A stretch of 64,000 nt of DNA from Ventosimonas gracilis. Lineage in GTDB: Bacteria > Pseudomonadota > Gammaproteobacteria > Pseudomonadales > Pseudomonadaceae. The position numbers and the translations under genes are program-made. Numbering within the stretch: the first letter of the stretch is position 1; each line of letters starts with the position of its first letter. Location of the stretch: the NCBI RefSeq assembly GCF_001580025.1, contig NZ_LSZO01000018.1, positions 1-64,000 on the forward strand, given 5' to 3'. The notes under the pieces were generated by a model. The model saw nothing but the letters and a program-made list of their open reading frames with translations. It was not told where the DNA came from and ran no database searches. Shown one piece after another: positions 7,969-18,618 of the stretch.

Positions 7969-8250
7969 CTAGGCAGCGCAACGGTATTCAATCATTAATT
8001 GAACGGCCTGATTGCCGCGCCATTCATCCGGCATCAAGCGATAGGCAATGCGTTCATAATCACAGGTGAGTTGATCTGCGCCGTCAAATAACGGCTCGGC
8101 AAAGCCTTGCCCCCACGGTTCAGCATCACGTAATAAACAGGCATTGTGGTAATTAAACTCGTTAACTTGCAATGGGCCATCGCTCAAAATGTGTGCTTGT
8201 AACATTTCAGGCGTAATACGCTGAGCTACGGCTTTCCTTAGAACTTGCAA
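7969..8250 (-). pseudogene. recJ: recJ remnant (single-strand exonuclease C-terminus)
   Basis: The minus-strand frame contains the RecJ C-terminal signature: RITPEMLQAHILSDGPLQ, then LLRDAEPWGQGFAEPLFDG, then RLMPDEWRGNQAVQLMIEY. In intact RecJ about 40 more residues separate the LFDG block from the last block; here they are missing (the join reads LFDGADQLTCDYERIAYRL). The N-terminal ~470 residues are absent too. It is therefore a decayed fragment, and a functional recJ should exist elsewhere in the genome. The upstream edge of the fragment lies at the direct repeat at 8244-8291. Confidence 0.75.
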
Positions 8251-8291
8251 AGGAAGGTCTGCAAAAGAAGGTCTGCAAAATCTCTCTGGTT
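8244..8291 (+). repeat. Direct repeat R1 bounding an accessory block
   Basis: The sequence CTTGCAAAGGAAGGTCTGC ... AAAATCTCTCTGGTT closely matches 12827-12859 in the same orientation. R1 has an extra internal 14-15 base duplication of the AAGGTCTGCAAA unit. Together R1 and R2 enclose the MFS/HxlR/DUF2157 block. Confidence 0.6.
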
Positions 8292-8401
8292 GCGGTATTT
8301 CGCTGAGATCATTGCCGTCACGCTTTGACTTGGCTCAGGCCTACGGCTGATGACCCAACTATCGCTTGGGAAGGTGGCGCAGTTCCATCGCCAAGCCTTG
8401 C

Positions 8402-9595
8402 TCAAGCTGCGCGGCAAATATCCGCCCCGGCGCGTCGGCTTGCCTGCGCCGCCGAGGCCCAGCCAGACAACAGCGCCAATCCCAACGCCAGCGCAGACAA
8501 TATGCCACCCGCCCAATTCGGTGCGGCGTAGCCAAAGCCTTGTGCAATCACAAAGCCGCCCAGCCAAGCGCCAATCGCATTTCCCAGGTTGAACAGGCCA
8601 ATATTGAACGAGGCAATCAGGTTGCTGGATGCTCCGGCAGCGCGTGCTTTATCCAGCACCAGCCGCTGAATCGGCGCGACGGTGGCAAAGCCGAAACCGG
8701 CCATGAACAGCACGCACAAGGCCGATGCCAGACGGCTTTCCACGACGAAGAAAAATACAAACAATACCAACGCCTGTCCGGCCAAGGTGATGTACAGCAG
8801 CGGCATCAAGGCGCGGTCAGCCAGTTTGCCGCCGAGCAAATTGCCGATAAACAGCCCCAGTCCGAATAGCAACAGGATGCCGCTCACGCCGTGATCGGAG
8901 TAACCCGCTAGCTCCGTCATCATCGGTGCGATATAGGTAATGGCGGTGAAAAACGCCGCCGGGCCGAAGATGGTAATGCCCATCGCCAACAACACCTGTG
9001 CATCGGCAAAGGCCGCCAGTTCCCGGCGCAAATTGGGGACTTCATGCGATTTTCCCTTGGGAACCCACAAGGCCACTGCCGCCAGTGCCAACACGCCGAT
9101 CACGGTAATGGCAAAAAACGTCGCCCGCCACGACAGCGCCTGCCCCAGCCAGGTGCCGCCGGGAACGCCGAGCAGATTGGCCAGTGTCAGGCCGCTGAAC
9201 ATCAAGGCAATGGCGGTGGTGCGGCGGTTCGGGGCGACCATGTCGGCGGCCAGAATCGAGCCGATGCCGAAAAATGCGCCGTGCGTGAGTGAGGTCAGCA
9301 CACGCCCAGCCAGCACCCAGGCAAAGCCCGGTGCCAGCGCGGTGAGCAGGTTGCCCGCGATAAAAAAGCCCAGTAGCCCCATCAGCATGGCTTTTTGCGG
9401 CAGGCGCAGCCCCAGCACCACCAACAGCGGCGCGCCGACGAACACGCCCAGCGCGTAACTGGTGGCGGTATATCCGGCAGTGGGGATGGAAATGGCGAAC
9501 TCGGCGGCGATACCAGGCAGTAGGCCGGAAATCACGAACTCGGTCGTCCCGATTCCAAACGCGGCGATGGCAAGTGCCCAAATGGCAGCAGGCAT
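8402..9595 (-). CDS. MFS efflux transporter (DHA1/AraJ-like)
   Basis: A 397-residue major-facilitator protein with about twelve hydrophobic helices. It begins MPAAIWALAIAAFGIGTTEFVISGLLPGIA, the typical start of the AraJ/DHA1 drug and sugar efflux subfamily, and contains the loop GRVLTSLTHGAFFGIG and a central LRRELAAF linker. I start it at ATG 9595 because GAAGGGG lies at good spacing; an ATG at 9610 is in frame but has a poor site. It is divergent from an HxlR regulator, a usual arrangement for regulated exporters. The substrate is not predictable. Confidence 0.88.
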   Translation of the reverse strand: MPAAIWALAIAAFGIGTTEFVISGLLPGIAAEFAISIPTAGYTATSYALGVFVGAPLLVVLGLRLPQKAMLMGLLGFFIAGNLLTALAPGFAWVLAGRVLTSLTHGAFFGIGSILAADMVAPNRRTTAIALMFSGLTLANLLGVPGGTWLGQALSWRATFFAITVIGVLALAAVALWVPKGKSHEVPNLRRELAAFADAQVLLAMGITIFGPAAFFTAITYIAPMMTELAGYSDHGVSGILLLFGLGLFIGNLLGGKLADRALMPLLYITLAGQALVLFVFFFVVESRLASALCVLFMAGFGFATVAPIQRLVLDKARAAGASSNLIASFNIGLFNLGNAIGAWLGGFVIAQGFGYAAPNWAGGILSALALGLALLSGWASAAQASRRAGADICRAA

Positions 9596-9665
9596 GACAG
9601 ACCCCTTCATAGGTATAAATATGGATAAAGGGGAATATAGTGGCCTTGATATTATTTGGAAAGTA

Positions 9666-9681
9666 GTTACCATAAGGTAAC
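9666..9681. promoter_or_regulatory. Candidate HxlR operator
   Basis: The perfect palindrome GTTACC-ATAA-GGTAAC lies in the 111-nt gap between the divergent MFS and HxlR genes, followed by two direct GGAACC/GGGAACC-type half sites at 9687-9704. Position and symmetry fit a dimeric winged-helix repressor. Confidence 0.6.
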
Positions 9682-9706
9682 ATAGGAACCTATAGGGAAC
9701 CATAAA

Positions 9707-10099
9707 ATGTCGAACAAGCTTGATGAGCGCTTGGTGTTTGAAGCCGACTGCGCCCCGCGTCGGGTGATGGAACTGTTTGCCGTCAAATGGGTCAGCATGG
9801 TGCTGCACGCGCTCGACCGCTGGCCGGGTGGACGCTGCCGTACCGGCCAGTTGCAGCGGGCGCTGCCGGGCATTTCCAAAAAAATGCTGGTGCAAACGCT
9901 GCGCGATATGGAAATGCGCGGCCTGCTGGCGCGGCACGTCTATACCGTGGTTCCGCCCAAAGTCGAGTACGAACTGACCGCACTGGGGAGAACCTTTGCC
10001 GGAGCGGTGGAAATGCTCTACCGCTGGGGGCAGGAACACGCAGAAGCGCTGGATAAACTGGAAGCGAACGGCAAACAGGCTGAATCACTTGGGGTTTAG
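9707..10099 (+). CDS. HxlR-family transcriptional regulator
   Basis: A 130-residue winged-helix protein. It has the HxlR landmarks CAPRRVMELFAVKWVSMVLHAL (N-terminal cysteine and helix 1), GISKKMLVQTLRDMEMRGLLAR (recognition helix) and the wing YTVVPPKVEYELTALGR. HxlR proteins often sense electrophiles or redox change through the N-terminal cysteine and control a neighbouring exporter or reductase gene. The divergent MFS gene and the palindrome between them suggest that it controls that exporter and itself. Confidence 0.9.
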   Translation: MSNKLDERLVFEADCAPRRVMELFAVKWVSMVLHALDRWPGGRCRTGQLQRALPGISKKMLVQTLRDMEMRGLLARHVYTVVPPKVEYELTALGRTFAGAVEMLYRWGQEHAEALDKLEANGKQAESLGV

Positions 10100-10175
10100 C
10101 GGCGAAGGCTGAGGTTGAGACGCTTATCGCCCCGGATAAACCGCCGTCATCTGCATGTGCTTTGATAGAGACCGC

Positions 10176-10679
10176 TCACCGGCGCTGCTCGCCCAATAGC
10201 TGCAAATTCTCGTCACGCAGTGCCGCCAGCAGCGCCCGGCCGCTATCGTCCACGCGCAACTCGCCCCACCGGGCGCGTGCGTAGACCGCGCCTTGGCCTT
10301 CCTGGAAAAAAAATGCGTTGGGGCCGATGCTGATGCGCCTGTCGCGTAGCCGTGTTTTCAGCGCGATTTGCCCGGCGGGCGCGGGCAGCGTGTTGCCCAC
10401 GGATGCAAAGCTGGCGCGGTTTTCTTCGTCCAGATTTACGTAGGCATAGCTCGGCAGCCGCCCGGCGGCGCCGAGCGGCAAGCGGTCGTCGATGGCAAAA
10501 CTGAGCGCCATGTAGTCACCCTGCATGAGCGAGCGGGGATCGACCGGGGCCAGTTCCACCAGCACCGGGCGGCCGTCGCGCAAGGTGCGCTCCATGCCTG
10601 CAACCGACCACCAGGCCACGCCGATGACCAGCAATAAGGCCAGCAATAACACTGCATTCAAATGACGACGCGTCATCAT
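10176..10679 (-). CDS. GDYXXLXY-domain membrane-anchored protein
   Basis: A protein of about 167 residues with one N-terminal membrane anchor (LNAVLLLALLLVIGVAWWSV), then PVDPRSLMQGDYMALSF, which matches the family motif GDYxxLxY with the final tyrosine replaced by F. The start codons at 10679 and 10676 are adjacent; ATG 10679 overlaps the stop of the upstream DUF2157 gene, so translation is coupled. The function of this family is not established. It usually follows DUF2157 and DUF4401 membrane protein genes, as here. Confidence 0.85.
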   Translation of the reverse strand: MMTRRHLNAVLLLALLLVIGVAWWSVAGMERTLRDGRPVLVELAPVDPRSLMQGDYMALSFAIDDRLPLGAAGRLPSYAYVNLDEENRASFASVGNTLPAPAGQIALKTRLRDRRISIGPNAFFFQEGQGAVYARARWGELRVDDSGRALLAALRDENLQLLGEQRR

Positions 10680-12781
10680 GCCTGTTCTCCTGATGGTTCC
10701 CCTGATGGTTCTCCCAAGCGATACCGAATCAACCAGGCCAGCGCCAGCAGCGCCACACCCGCCGCCGCCAGCGTGGCGGATTTGATCAGCAGCGTCTGCG
10801 TCAGGCTGTAATAAAAAAGGCCCAAAAACACCCACGCGCCTGCCACCGACCTCACCAGCCAGTCGCGCTGGCAAGCGTAAAACGTCGCCAGCGTCAGGGT
10901 CAGGCACGAGAGCATCGCGGGTGCGCCGTAACCCAACGCGCCCACCACCACGGCAGCCGCCGCCAGCACGATTTGTTCGCGTCTCGGCAGAGCGCGCAGC
11001 AACCAGCCTGCGCTCGCCAGCCAGACGAGCGGTGCGGCCCATTGATAAAAGCCGTAATGTGTCAGCTTGCCGTCATAAAAAAGGTCGCCGACGTAATGCT
11101 GAGCTAGCAAGAAAATCGCCAAGCCGATGAAGCTTGCACTATGCGCCAGCGCCGCCACATAACCGGCCTGCGGGCATACCACCCAATGCCGACGCGCCAG
11201 CCATAGCGCCGTTGCCAGCGCCACAAACACCACGCCCAGCCAGCCCGCCCAATCAAGAAAATAACGATCCGGTACGCTGTACAAGCCGCAACCCACCGCC
11301 ATCGCCATGCACAGCGACCGGTGCAGCAGGCTCGTGCGCGGTATCGTCAAGGCCAGCGCCAGCACTGCGCTGGCAAAAAGGTGGGCATCGCGCGATTCGT
11401 CCGCCCACACGAACGCCAGCAATAGCTGCCCGGCCATCGACAGGCCCAGCGCCAGTTGGTTCATAAAGGCGGAATCCCGCTGCCGCCAAAAAAGCGCCAT
11501 CCCGACGGCGATAAGGACGACGGCAAAAAAGAGCAACGGCCCATCCAGCACAAAAAACGCGCCTGTCAACAAGAGTGCCGCCAGCCAGGCGGCCAACGCC
11601 TGCAAGGCAGTCAGCCAGGCCGCGCCCGGGGCCAGATTGGCCAGCCGCTGGCACTGGGCCTCATCGGCGATATCGTGCGCTCTGAAGGTAGCCAGCAAAT
11701 GGGGCACGACATTGATGCGGGTAGTGATGCGTGGCACCAGCTTGGCGTCGATGACCTCATCAGCATTGCGCGGGTCAGTCGCTGCCATGTCCCGCTGGTG
11801 TTGCTGGCGGATCAGATTTTTGAGCCATACCGCCAGATATCCGGTCGCCCCCAGCACGAACGCCGCCGTCACAAACAGGATAAACGACAAAGCCCTCCAG
11901 TCGTCGCCTAGAATGCGCAGCAACACGCTGGTCGCCACGACCACGCTGGCGACGCACAAACTTCCCAGCATCACGATGTCCAGACGCTGGTGGCGGTAAT
12001 ACCAAAACCCCGCGCCCGCCACCGCGATAAAGAGCGGCACGTACACGACAAAATGGGTTTCCCACACGCCGAGCACCGCACCCACTGTCAACGCCGTCAA
12101 CGCCAGCGCTGCACTGATACGCTCCAGATGGCGACCCGGTGTGCTCGCATTGAGCATCCAGCGCCCGCCGCGCCAGGCCGCCAGCCACCACAGGGTATTG
12201 AGCGCGAGCCACAGCGCCAGTTTCACCGCCTCGTCCTGCACGCCGAACTGCCACAGCCCGCCGTCCGGCACCATCATGCGCGTGACACACAGATTGCTCG
12301 CGAGCAGACACAAGAGCCAGGTCGGCCAGCTGCGCGCCAGCAGCACAAACGGCAGCATCAGCACCGCCCAGGCGGCAAACAGCTCCCAGATGTCTGCGCC
12401 GGTCTGATAGATCTGCCCGATCAGCGCCAGCAACGCTCCCGTGCACAGCGCCGCGCCAAAGAGCGCCGCCTGCCACGCGAGCCCCGCCGGTCGGCTCGCC
12501 AGCGCCATCAGCCCGCACGCCGCCAACGCCCCCGTCGCCAGCGCGAGCTTGGCAAAGCGGTGCATGCCGTCCCAGTTGTAGGCAAAAAAGAACACCACGG
12601 CGGCGGCCAGCAACAGTGCCCCGGCCAGCGTACAAAACCGCGTGCCCGCCGCCAGCCAAGCCGCCCGCGACGGCTGCAACGGCTCCAGCGCTTCCAGCCG
12701 CGCCACCTGCTGCACATTCAATTGGCCGTGCTCGGCCCAATGCAAGATTTGATCGACCTGCGCCAGTCGCCATGTGCTCAT
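10676..12781 (-). CDS. DUF2157-DUF4401 fusion membrane protein
   Basis: A 701-residue protein with many membrane helices. The N-terminal ~330 residues (WAEHGQLNVQQVARLEAL, then AGALLLAAAVVFFFAYNW) match DUF2157. After a cytoplasmic linker with AATDPRNADEVIDAKLVPRI, the C-terminal ~340 residues look like DUF4401. These are usually two separate proteins, so this is a natural fusion. AAGGAA precedes ATG 12781. The three domains (DUF2157, DUF4401, GDYXXLXY) form a conserved membrane module of unknown function. Confidence 0.82.
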   Translation of the reverse strand: MSTWRLAQVDQILHWAEHGQLNVQQVARLEALEPLQPSRAAWLAAGTRFCTLAGALLLAAAVVFFFAYNWDGMHRFAKLALATGALAACGLMALASRPAGLAWQAALFGAALCTGALLALIGQIYQTGADIWELFAAWAVLMLPFVLLARSWPTWLLCLLASNLCVTRMMVPDGGLWQFGVQDEAVKLALWLALNTLWWLAAWRGGRWMLNASTPGRHLERISAALALTALTVGAVLGVWETHFVVYVPLFIAVAGAGFWYYRHQRLDIVMLGSLCVASVVVATSVLLRILGDDWRALSFILFVTAAFVLGATGYLAVWLKNLIRQQHQRDMAATDPRNADEVIDAKLVPRITTRINVVPHLLATFRAHDIADEAQCQRLANLAPGAAWLTALQALAAWLAALLLTGAFFVLDGPLLFFAVVLIAVGMALFWRQRDSAFMNQLALGLSMAGQLLLAFVWADESRDAHLFASAVLALALTIPRTSLLHRSLCMAMAVGCGLYSVPDRYFLDWAGWLGVVFVALATALWLARRHWVVCPQAGYVAALAHSASFIGLAIFLLAQHYVGDLFYDGKLTHYGFYQWAAPLVWLASAGWLLRALPRREQIVLAAAAVVVGALGYGAPAMLSCLTLTLATFYACQRDWLVRSVAGAWVFLGLFYYSLTQTLLIKSATLAAAGVALLALAWLIRYRLGEPSGEPSGEQA

Positions 12782-12826
12782 TGCCGTATTCCTTGGTGAT
12801 TTATCGGTGACGGCGGCATTTTAGGT

Positions 12827-12859
12827 CTTGCGAAGGAAGGTCCGCAAAATCTCTCGGTT
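12827..12859 (+). repeat. Direct repeat R2 bounding an accessory block
   Basis: CTTGCGAAGGAAGGTCCGC followed by AAAATCTCTCGGTT repeats R1 (8244-8291) with a few substitutions and without the inner duplication. It lies between the DUF2157 gene and the 3' end of cueR. Confidence 0.6.
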
Positions 12860-12864
12860 CAACG

Positions 12865-13293
12865 TCATGCCCCTGGCCGTATGTGCGCCATCACCGTGGT
12901 GCTTTCAGGGTCTTCCAGGCCAGCCAGAATCGGGCAATCTGGCCGGTCGTCGCCCGCGCAGCAGGTCACCAGCGTTTGCAAGGTGTCGCTCATCTGTTGC
13001 AATGCGTCGATACGGCGCTGTAAATCCAGCATGTGCTGCTGCGCTACGCGCTTGACGTCGGCGCTCTTGCGCGAGCGGTCGCGCCACAAGTCGAGCAAGT
13101 CGTGGATTTGTGCGAGCGCAAACCCCAGTTCGCGGGCGCGCCGGATGAAGCGCAGTATGTGGATGTCAGGCGCGTCGTAATCCCGGTAACCGGATGGCGT
13201 GCGTGTCACCTTGGGCAGCAAGCCAACCGATTCGTAATAGCGAATCATCTTGACTGAAACGCCGGAGGCCTTGGCGGCTTGACCGATATTCAT
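12865..13293 (-). CDS. cueR: Copper-responsive MerR-family activator CueR
   Basis: A 142-residue MerR-type regulator: MNIGQAAKASGVSVKMIRYYE is the winged helix-turn-helix, followed by a dimerisation helix and the metal loop CCAGDDRPDCPI. The two cysteines spaced by seven residues are the Cu(I)/Ag(I) ligands of CueR. It lies 18 nt downstream of copA on the same strand, with a good GGGAGGA site, so it is transcribed with copA and should activate the CueR-type promoter upstream of copA. The C-terminal tail is slightly longer than in E. coli CueR. Confidence 0.9.
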   Translation of the reverse strand: MNIGQAAKASGVSVKMIRYYESVGLLPKVTRTPSGYRDYDAPDIHILRFIRRARELGFALAQIHDLLDLWRDRSRKSADVKRVAQQHMLDLQRRIDALQQMSDTLQTLVTCCAGDDRPDCPILAGLEDPESTTVMAHIRPGA

Positions 13294-13311
13294 CGTTTGT
13301 TTCCTCCCGCG

Positions 13312-15612
<2,301 letters not shown>

Positions 15613-15651
15613 GAGAGGCTCCTGGTGCCGCGTGGATGTGTGATTCCCCAC

Positions 15652-15682
15652 AGGTTAAAGCCTCCCATCATGGGAAGGTCAA
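15652..15682 (-). promoter_or_regulatory. CueR-type promoter of copA-cueR
   Basis: On the minus strand, TTGACC (15677-15682) and TAACCT (15652-15657) are separated by 19 bases, the overlong spacer typical of MerR-family promoters. The spacer holds the dyad CCTTCCCA-TGA-TGGGAGG, close to known CueR boxes. It lies 40 bases upstream of copA. Confidence 0.88.
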
Positions 15683-15876
15683 GCCGGTGCAATCTGCCGC
15701 CATAACACCGCCATGACAGCACGCCCGCGAGTTATGGCGCGATTGCCCTGGCTGTTATCTCAGAAACAGTTGCCAGATACCAAGCGCTGTCTATACTGCC
15801 ATCCTAATTAGCTGATGATGCCTACCGGCTCCGTATGGGCGGTTTGGTGGGGAAGACAACGATAAGAGGAATTGGC

Positions 15877-17004
15877 ATGCGGCATCCAACGCTCTGGATG
15901 GGGATGGTTGCGGGATTGATGTTCACGGAAGCGGCGCGAGCTGAGTGGACGGTCAATATGTCACCTGGTGTGACTACGGTCAGCCATACCGTATTCAATC
16001 TGCATATGACCATTTTCTGGATTTGCGCGCTGATTGGTCTGTTGGTCTTCGGTGCAATGTTCTGGTCGATGTTGATGCACCGCAAATCCAGTGGGCAAAA
16101 AGCGGCGCAGTTTCACGAAAGCACGGCGGTTGAAATTCTGTGGACGCTGATTCCCTTTGTTATTTTGATAGTGATTGCCGTCCCCGCGACCAAGGCGCTG
16201 ATTGATATTTACGATACCAGTGATTCGGATGTGGATATTCAAATCACCGGCTATCAGTGGAAGTGGCATTACAAATACTTGGGGCAAGATGTTGAATTTT
16301 TCAGCAATCTCGCTACGCCTTCGGCACAAATCAAAAATCTTGCGCCAAAAGATGAGCACTATCTGCTGGAGGTGGACAACCCTGTCGTAGTGCCCGCTGG
16401 TGCCAAGGTGCGCTTTTTAATTACGGCGGCGGATGTTATTCATTCGTGGTGGGTTCCGGCACTGGCGGTGAAAAAAGACGCCATCCCGGGCTTTGTCAAT
16501 GAGGCTTGGACACGCATTGAGCAGCCCGGCCTGTATCGCGGCCAGTGCGCGGAACTGTGTGGTAAGGATCACGGCTTTATGCCGGTAGTGGTTGAGGTGA
16601 AATCCGCTGAAGACTACGCCGCTTGGCTCGCAGAGCGTAAGGAAGAAACGGCCAAACTTAAAGAATTGACCAGCAAAGACTGGACGCTGGAAGAATTGGT
16701 TGAGCGTGGCGACAAGGTCTATCACACCTATTGCACCGCCTGTCACCAGAGTGAAGGCCAGGGGATGCCACCGCTGTTTCCGGCGCTTAAAGGCTCGCCC
16801 ATTATTAGCGGTTCGCTTGATGCGCACTTTGACGTGGTTTTTCATGGCAAGCCGGGCACGGCAATGGCCGCTTTTGGCAAGCAGCTTTCTGAGGTCGATA
16901 TTGCCGCCGTGATCACTTACGAGCGCAACGCTTGGGGCAACAAAAGTGGCGATATGTTGACCCCTAAAGAGGTGCTGGAGCGCAAACAGGCTGCTGGGCA
17001 GTGA
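15877..17004 (+). CDS. coxB: Cytochrome c oxidase subunit II with fused cytochrome c domain
   Basis: A 375-residue exported protein. A signal peptide ends near AARAEW. Two membrane helices follow, then the CuA cupredoxin domain with the ligand cluster CAELCGKDHGFM (residues ~225-236), then a C-terminal class I cytochrome c domain with CTACH near residue 290. The fused haem domain makes this a caa3-type subunit II. I start at ATG 15877, with AGAGGAA upstream, which gives a good signal peptide; an upstream in-frame start at 15835 is less suitable. It is the first gene of the oxidase operon and accepts electrons from soluble cytochrome c or a cupredoxin. Confidence 0.95.
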   Translation: MRHPTLWMGMVAGLMFTEAARAEWTVNMSPGVTTVSHTVFNLHMTIFWICALIGLLVFGAMFWSMLMHRKSSGQKAAQFHESTAVEILWTLIPFVILIVIAVPATKALIDIYDTSDSDVDIQITGYQWKWHYKYLGQDVEFFSNLATPSAQIKNLAPKDEHYLLEVDNPVVVPAGAKVRFLITAADVIHSWWVPALAVKKDAIPGFVNEAWTRIEQPGLYRGQCAELCGKDHGFMPVVVEVKSAEDYAAWLAERKEETAKLKELTSKDWTLEELVERGDKVYHTYCTACHQSEGQGMPPLFPALKGSPIISGSLDAHFDVVFHGKPGTAMAAFGKQLSEVDIAAVITYERNAWGNKSGDMLTPKEVLERKQAAGQ

Positions 17005-17027
17005 CCAGACAACAAGAGGAACAGACC

Positions 17028-18611
17028 ATGAGTGCAGTTCTGCACGGGCATGATGAGCATGCCCACCACGGCCCCGCCAAAGGTTTGATGCGCTGGGTGC
17101 TGACGACCAACCACAAGGACATTGGCAGCATGTACCTGTGGTTCAGCTTTGCCATGTTCCTGCTGGGCGGCTCAATGGCGATGGTTATCCGCGCGGAGTT
17201 GTTTCAGCCGGGGCTGCAAATCGTTGAGCCGGAATTTTTCAACCAGATGACCACCATGCACGGCTTAATCATGGTGTTCGGCGCGGTGATGCCTGCTTTT
17301 GTCGGTCTTGCCAACTGGATGCTGCCGCTGATGATTGGTGCGCCGGACATGGCGCTGCCGCGCATGAACAACTTCAGCTTCTGGCTGCTGCCGTTTGCTT
17401 TTACCATGCTGGTCAGCACCTTGTTTACCGAGGCGGGCGGGCCTAATTTTGGCTGGACGTTTTACGCGCCGCTTTCGACGACCTACGCGCCGGAAAGCGT
17501 GACCTTTTTTATCTTCGGCGTACACATGATGGGCATCAGCTCCATTATGGGTGCCATCAATGTGATTGCGACCGTGCTTAACCTGCGTGCGCCTGGCATG
17601 ACCTTGATGAAAATGCCGCTGTTCGCCTGGACTTGGCTGATTACCGCCTTCTTGTTGATTGCGGTGATGCCGGTACTCGCCGGATGCGTCACCATGATGC
17701 TGATGGACATCCACTTTGGCACCAGCTTCTTTAATGCCGCCGGTGGCGGCGACCCGGTATTGTTCCAGCACGTGTTCTGGTTCTTCGGTCATCCCGAAGT
17801 CTACATTATGATTTTGCCCGCCTTTGGTGCGGTCAGTGCGATTATTCCGGCGTTCTCGCGCAAACCTTTATTTGGTTACACCTCAATGGTTTATGCCACC
17901 GGCGCGATTGCCTTTTTGTCCTTTATCGTCTGGGCGCACCATATGTTTATGGTCGGCATTCCTTTGGTTGGCGAACTGTTTTTTATGTACGCGACCATGC
18001 TGATTGCCGTGCCGACCGGCGTTAAGGTGTTTAACTGGGTAGCGACCATGTGGCAAGGCTCGCTCACCTTTGAAGCGCCGATGCTGTTTTCCGTGGCCTT
18101 TGTCATCTTGTTTACCATCGGCGGCTTTTCCGGCTTGATGCTGGCGTTGGCCGCAACCGATGTGCAGTACCACGATACCTATTTTGTGGTCGCGCATTTC
18201 CACTATGTCTTGGTACCTGGCGCGATTTTTGGCATCTTTGCGGCGGCTTATTACTGGCTGCCGAAATGGACTGGCCACATGTATGACGAAACGCTCGCCA
18301 AGCTGCATTTTTGGATGAGTTTTGTCGGCATGAACCTTGCGTTTTTCCCCATGCACTTTGTCGGGCTTGCCGGCATGCCGCGGCGTATCCCCGACTACAA
18401 CCTGCAATTTGCCGACTTTAATATGGTCTCCTCCATTGGTGCTTTTACCTTTGGGGTGACCCAATTTTTGTTCCTGTTTATCGTCATCAAGTGCATTCGT
18501 GGCGGCAAACCGGCTCCGGCCAAGCCTTGGGAAGGTGCAGACGGGCTGGAGTGGACGCTGCCATCGCCCGCGCCCTATCACACCTTTAGCACTCCCCCTG
18601 CGGTTAAGTGA
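17028..18611 (+). CDS. coxA: Cytochrome c oxidase subunit I
   Basis: A 527-residue haem-copper oxidase core with twelve helices. It carries TTMHGLIMVFG (haem a ligand histidine), the CuB/tyrosine motif HPEVYI and WAHHMF, and YHDTYFVVAHFHYVL with the haem a and a3 ligands. Start ATG 17028 has AGAGGAA upstream; the frame from 17001 overlaps the end of coxB. It carries out oxygen reduction coupled to proton pumping. Confidence 0.97.
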   Translation: MSAVLHGHDEHAHHGPAKGLMRWVLTTNHKDIGSMYLWFSFAMFLLGGSMAMVIRAELFQPGLQIVEPEFFNQMTTMHGLIMVFGAVMPAFVGLANWMLPLMIGAPDMALPRMNNFSFWLLPFAFTMLVSTLFTEAGGPNFGWTFYAPLSTTYAPESVTFFIFGVHMMGISSIMGAINVIATVLNLRAPGMTLMKMPLFAWTWLITAFLLIAVMPVLAGCVTMMLMDIHFGTSFFNAAGGGDPVLFQHVFWFFGHPEVYIMILPAFGAVSAIIPAFSRKPLFGYTSMVYATGAIAFLSFIVWAHHMFMVGIPLVGELFFMYATMLIAVPTGVKVFNWVATMWQGSLTFEAPMLFSVAFVILFTIGGFSGLMLALAATDVQYHDTYFVVAHFHYVLVPGAIFGIFAAAYYWLPKWTGHMYDETLAKLHFWMSFVGMNLAFFPMHFVGLAGMPRRIPDYNLQFADFNMVSSIGAFTFGVTQFLFLFIVIKCIRGGKPAPAKPWEGADGLEWTLPSPAPYHTFSTPPAVK

Positions 18612-18618
18612 GACGGCC

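Noticed and set aside
8402-10039. An upstream extension of the MFS frame to 10039.
   Set aside because: It covers the HxlR gene and the operator on the opposite strand; ATG 9595 has a good ribosome-binding site.
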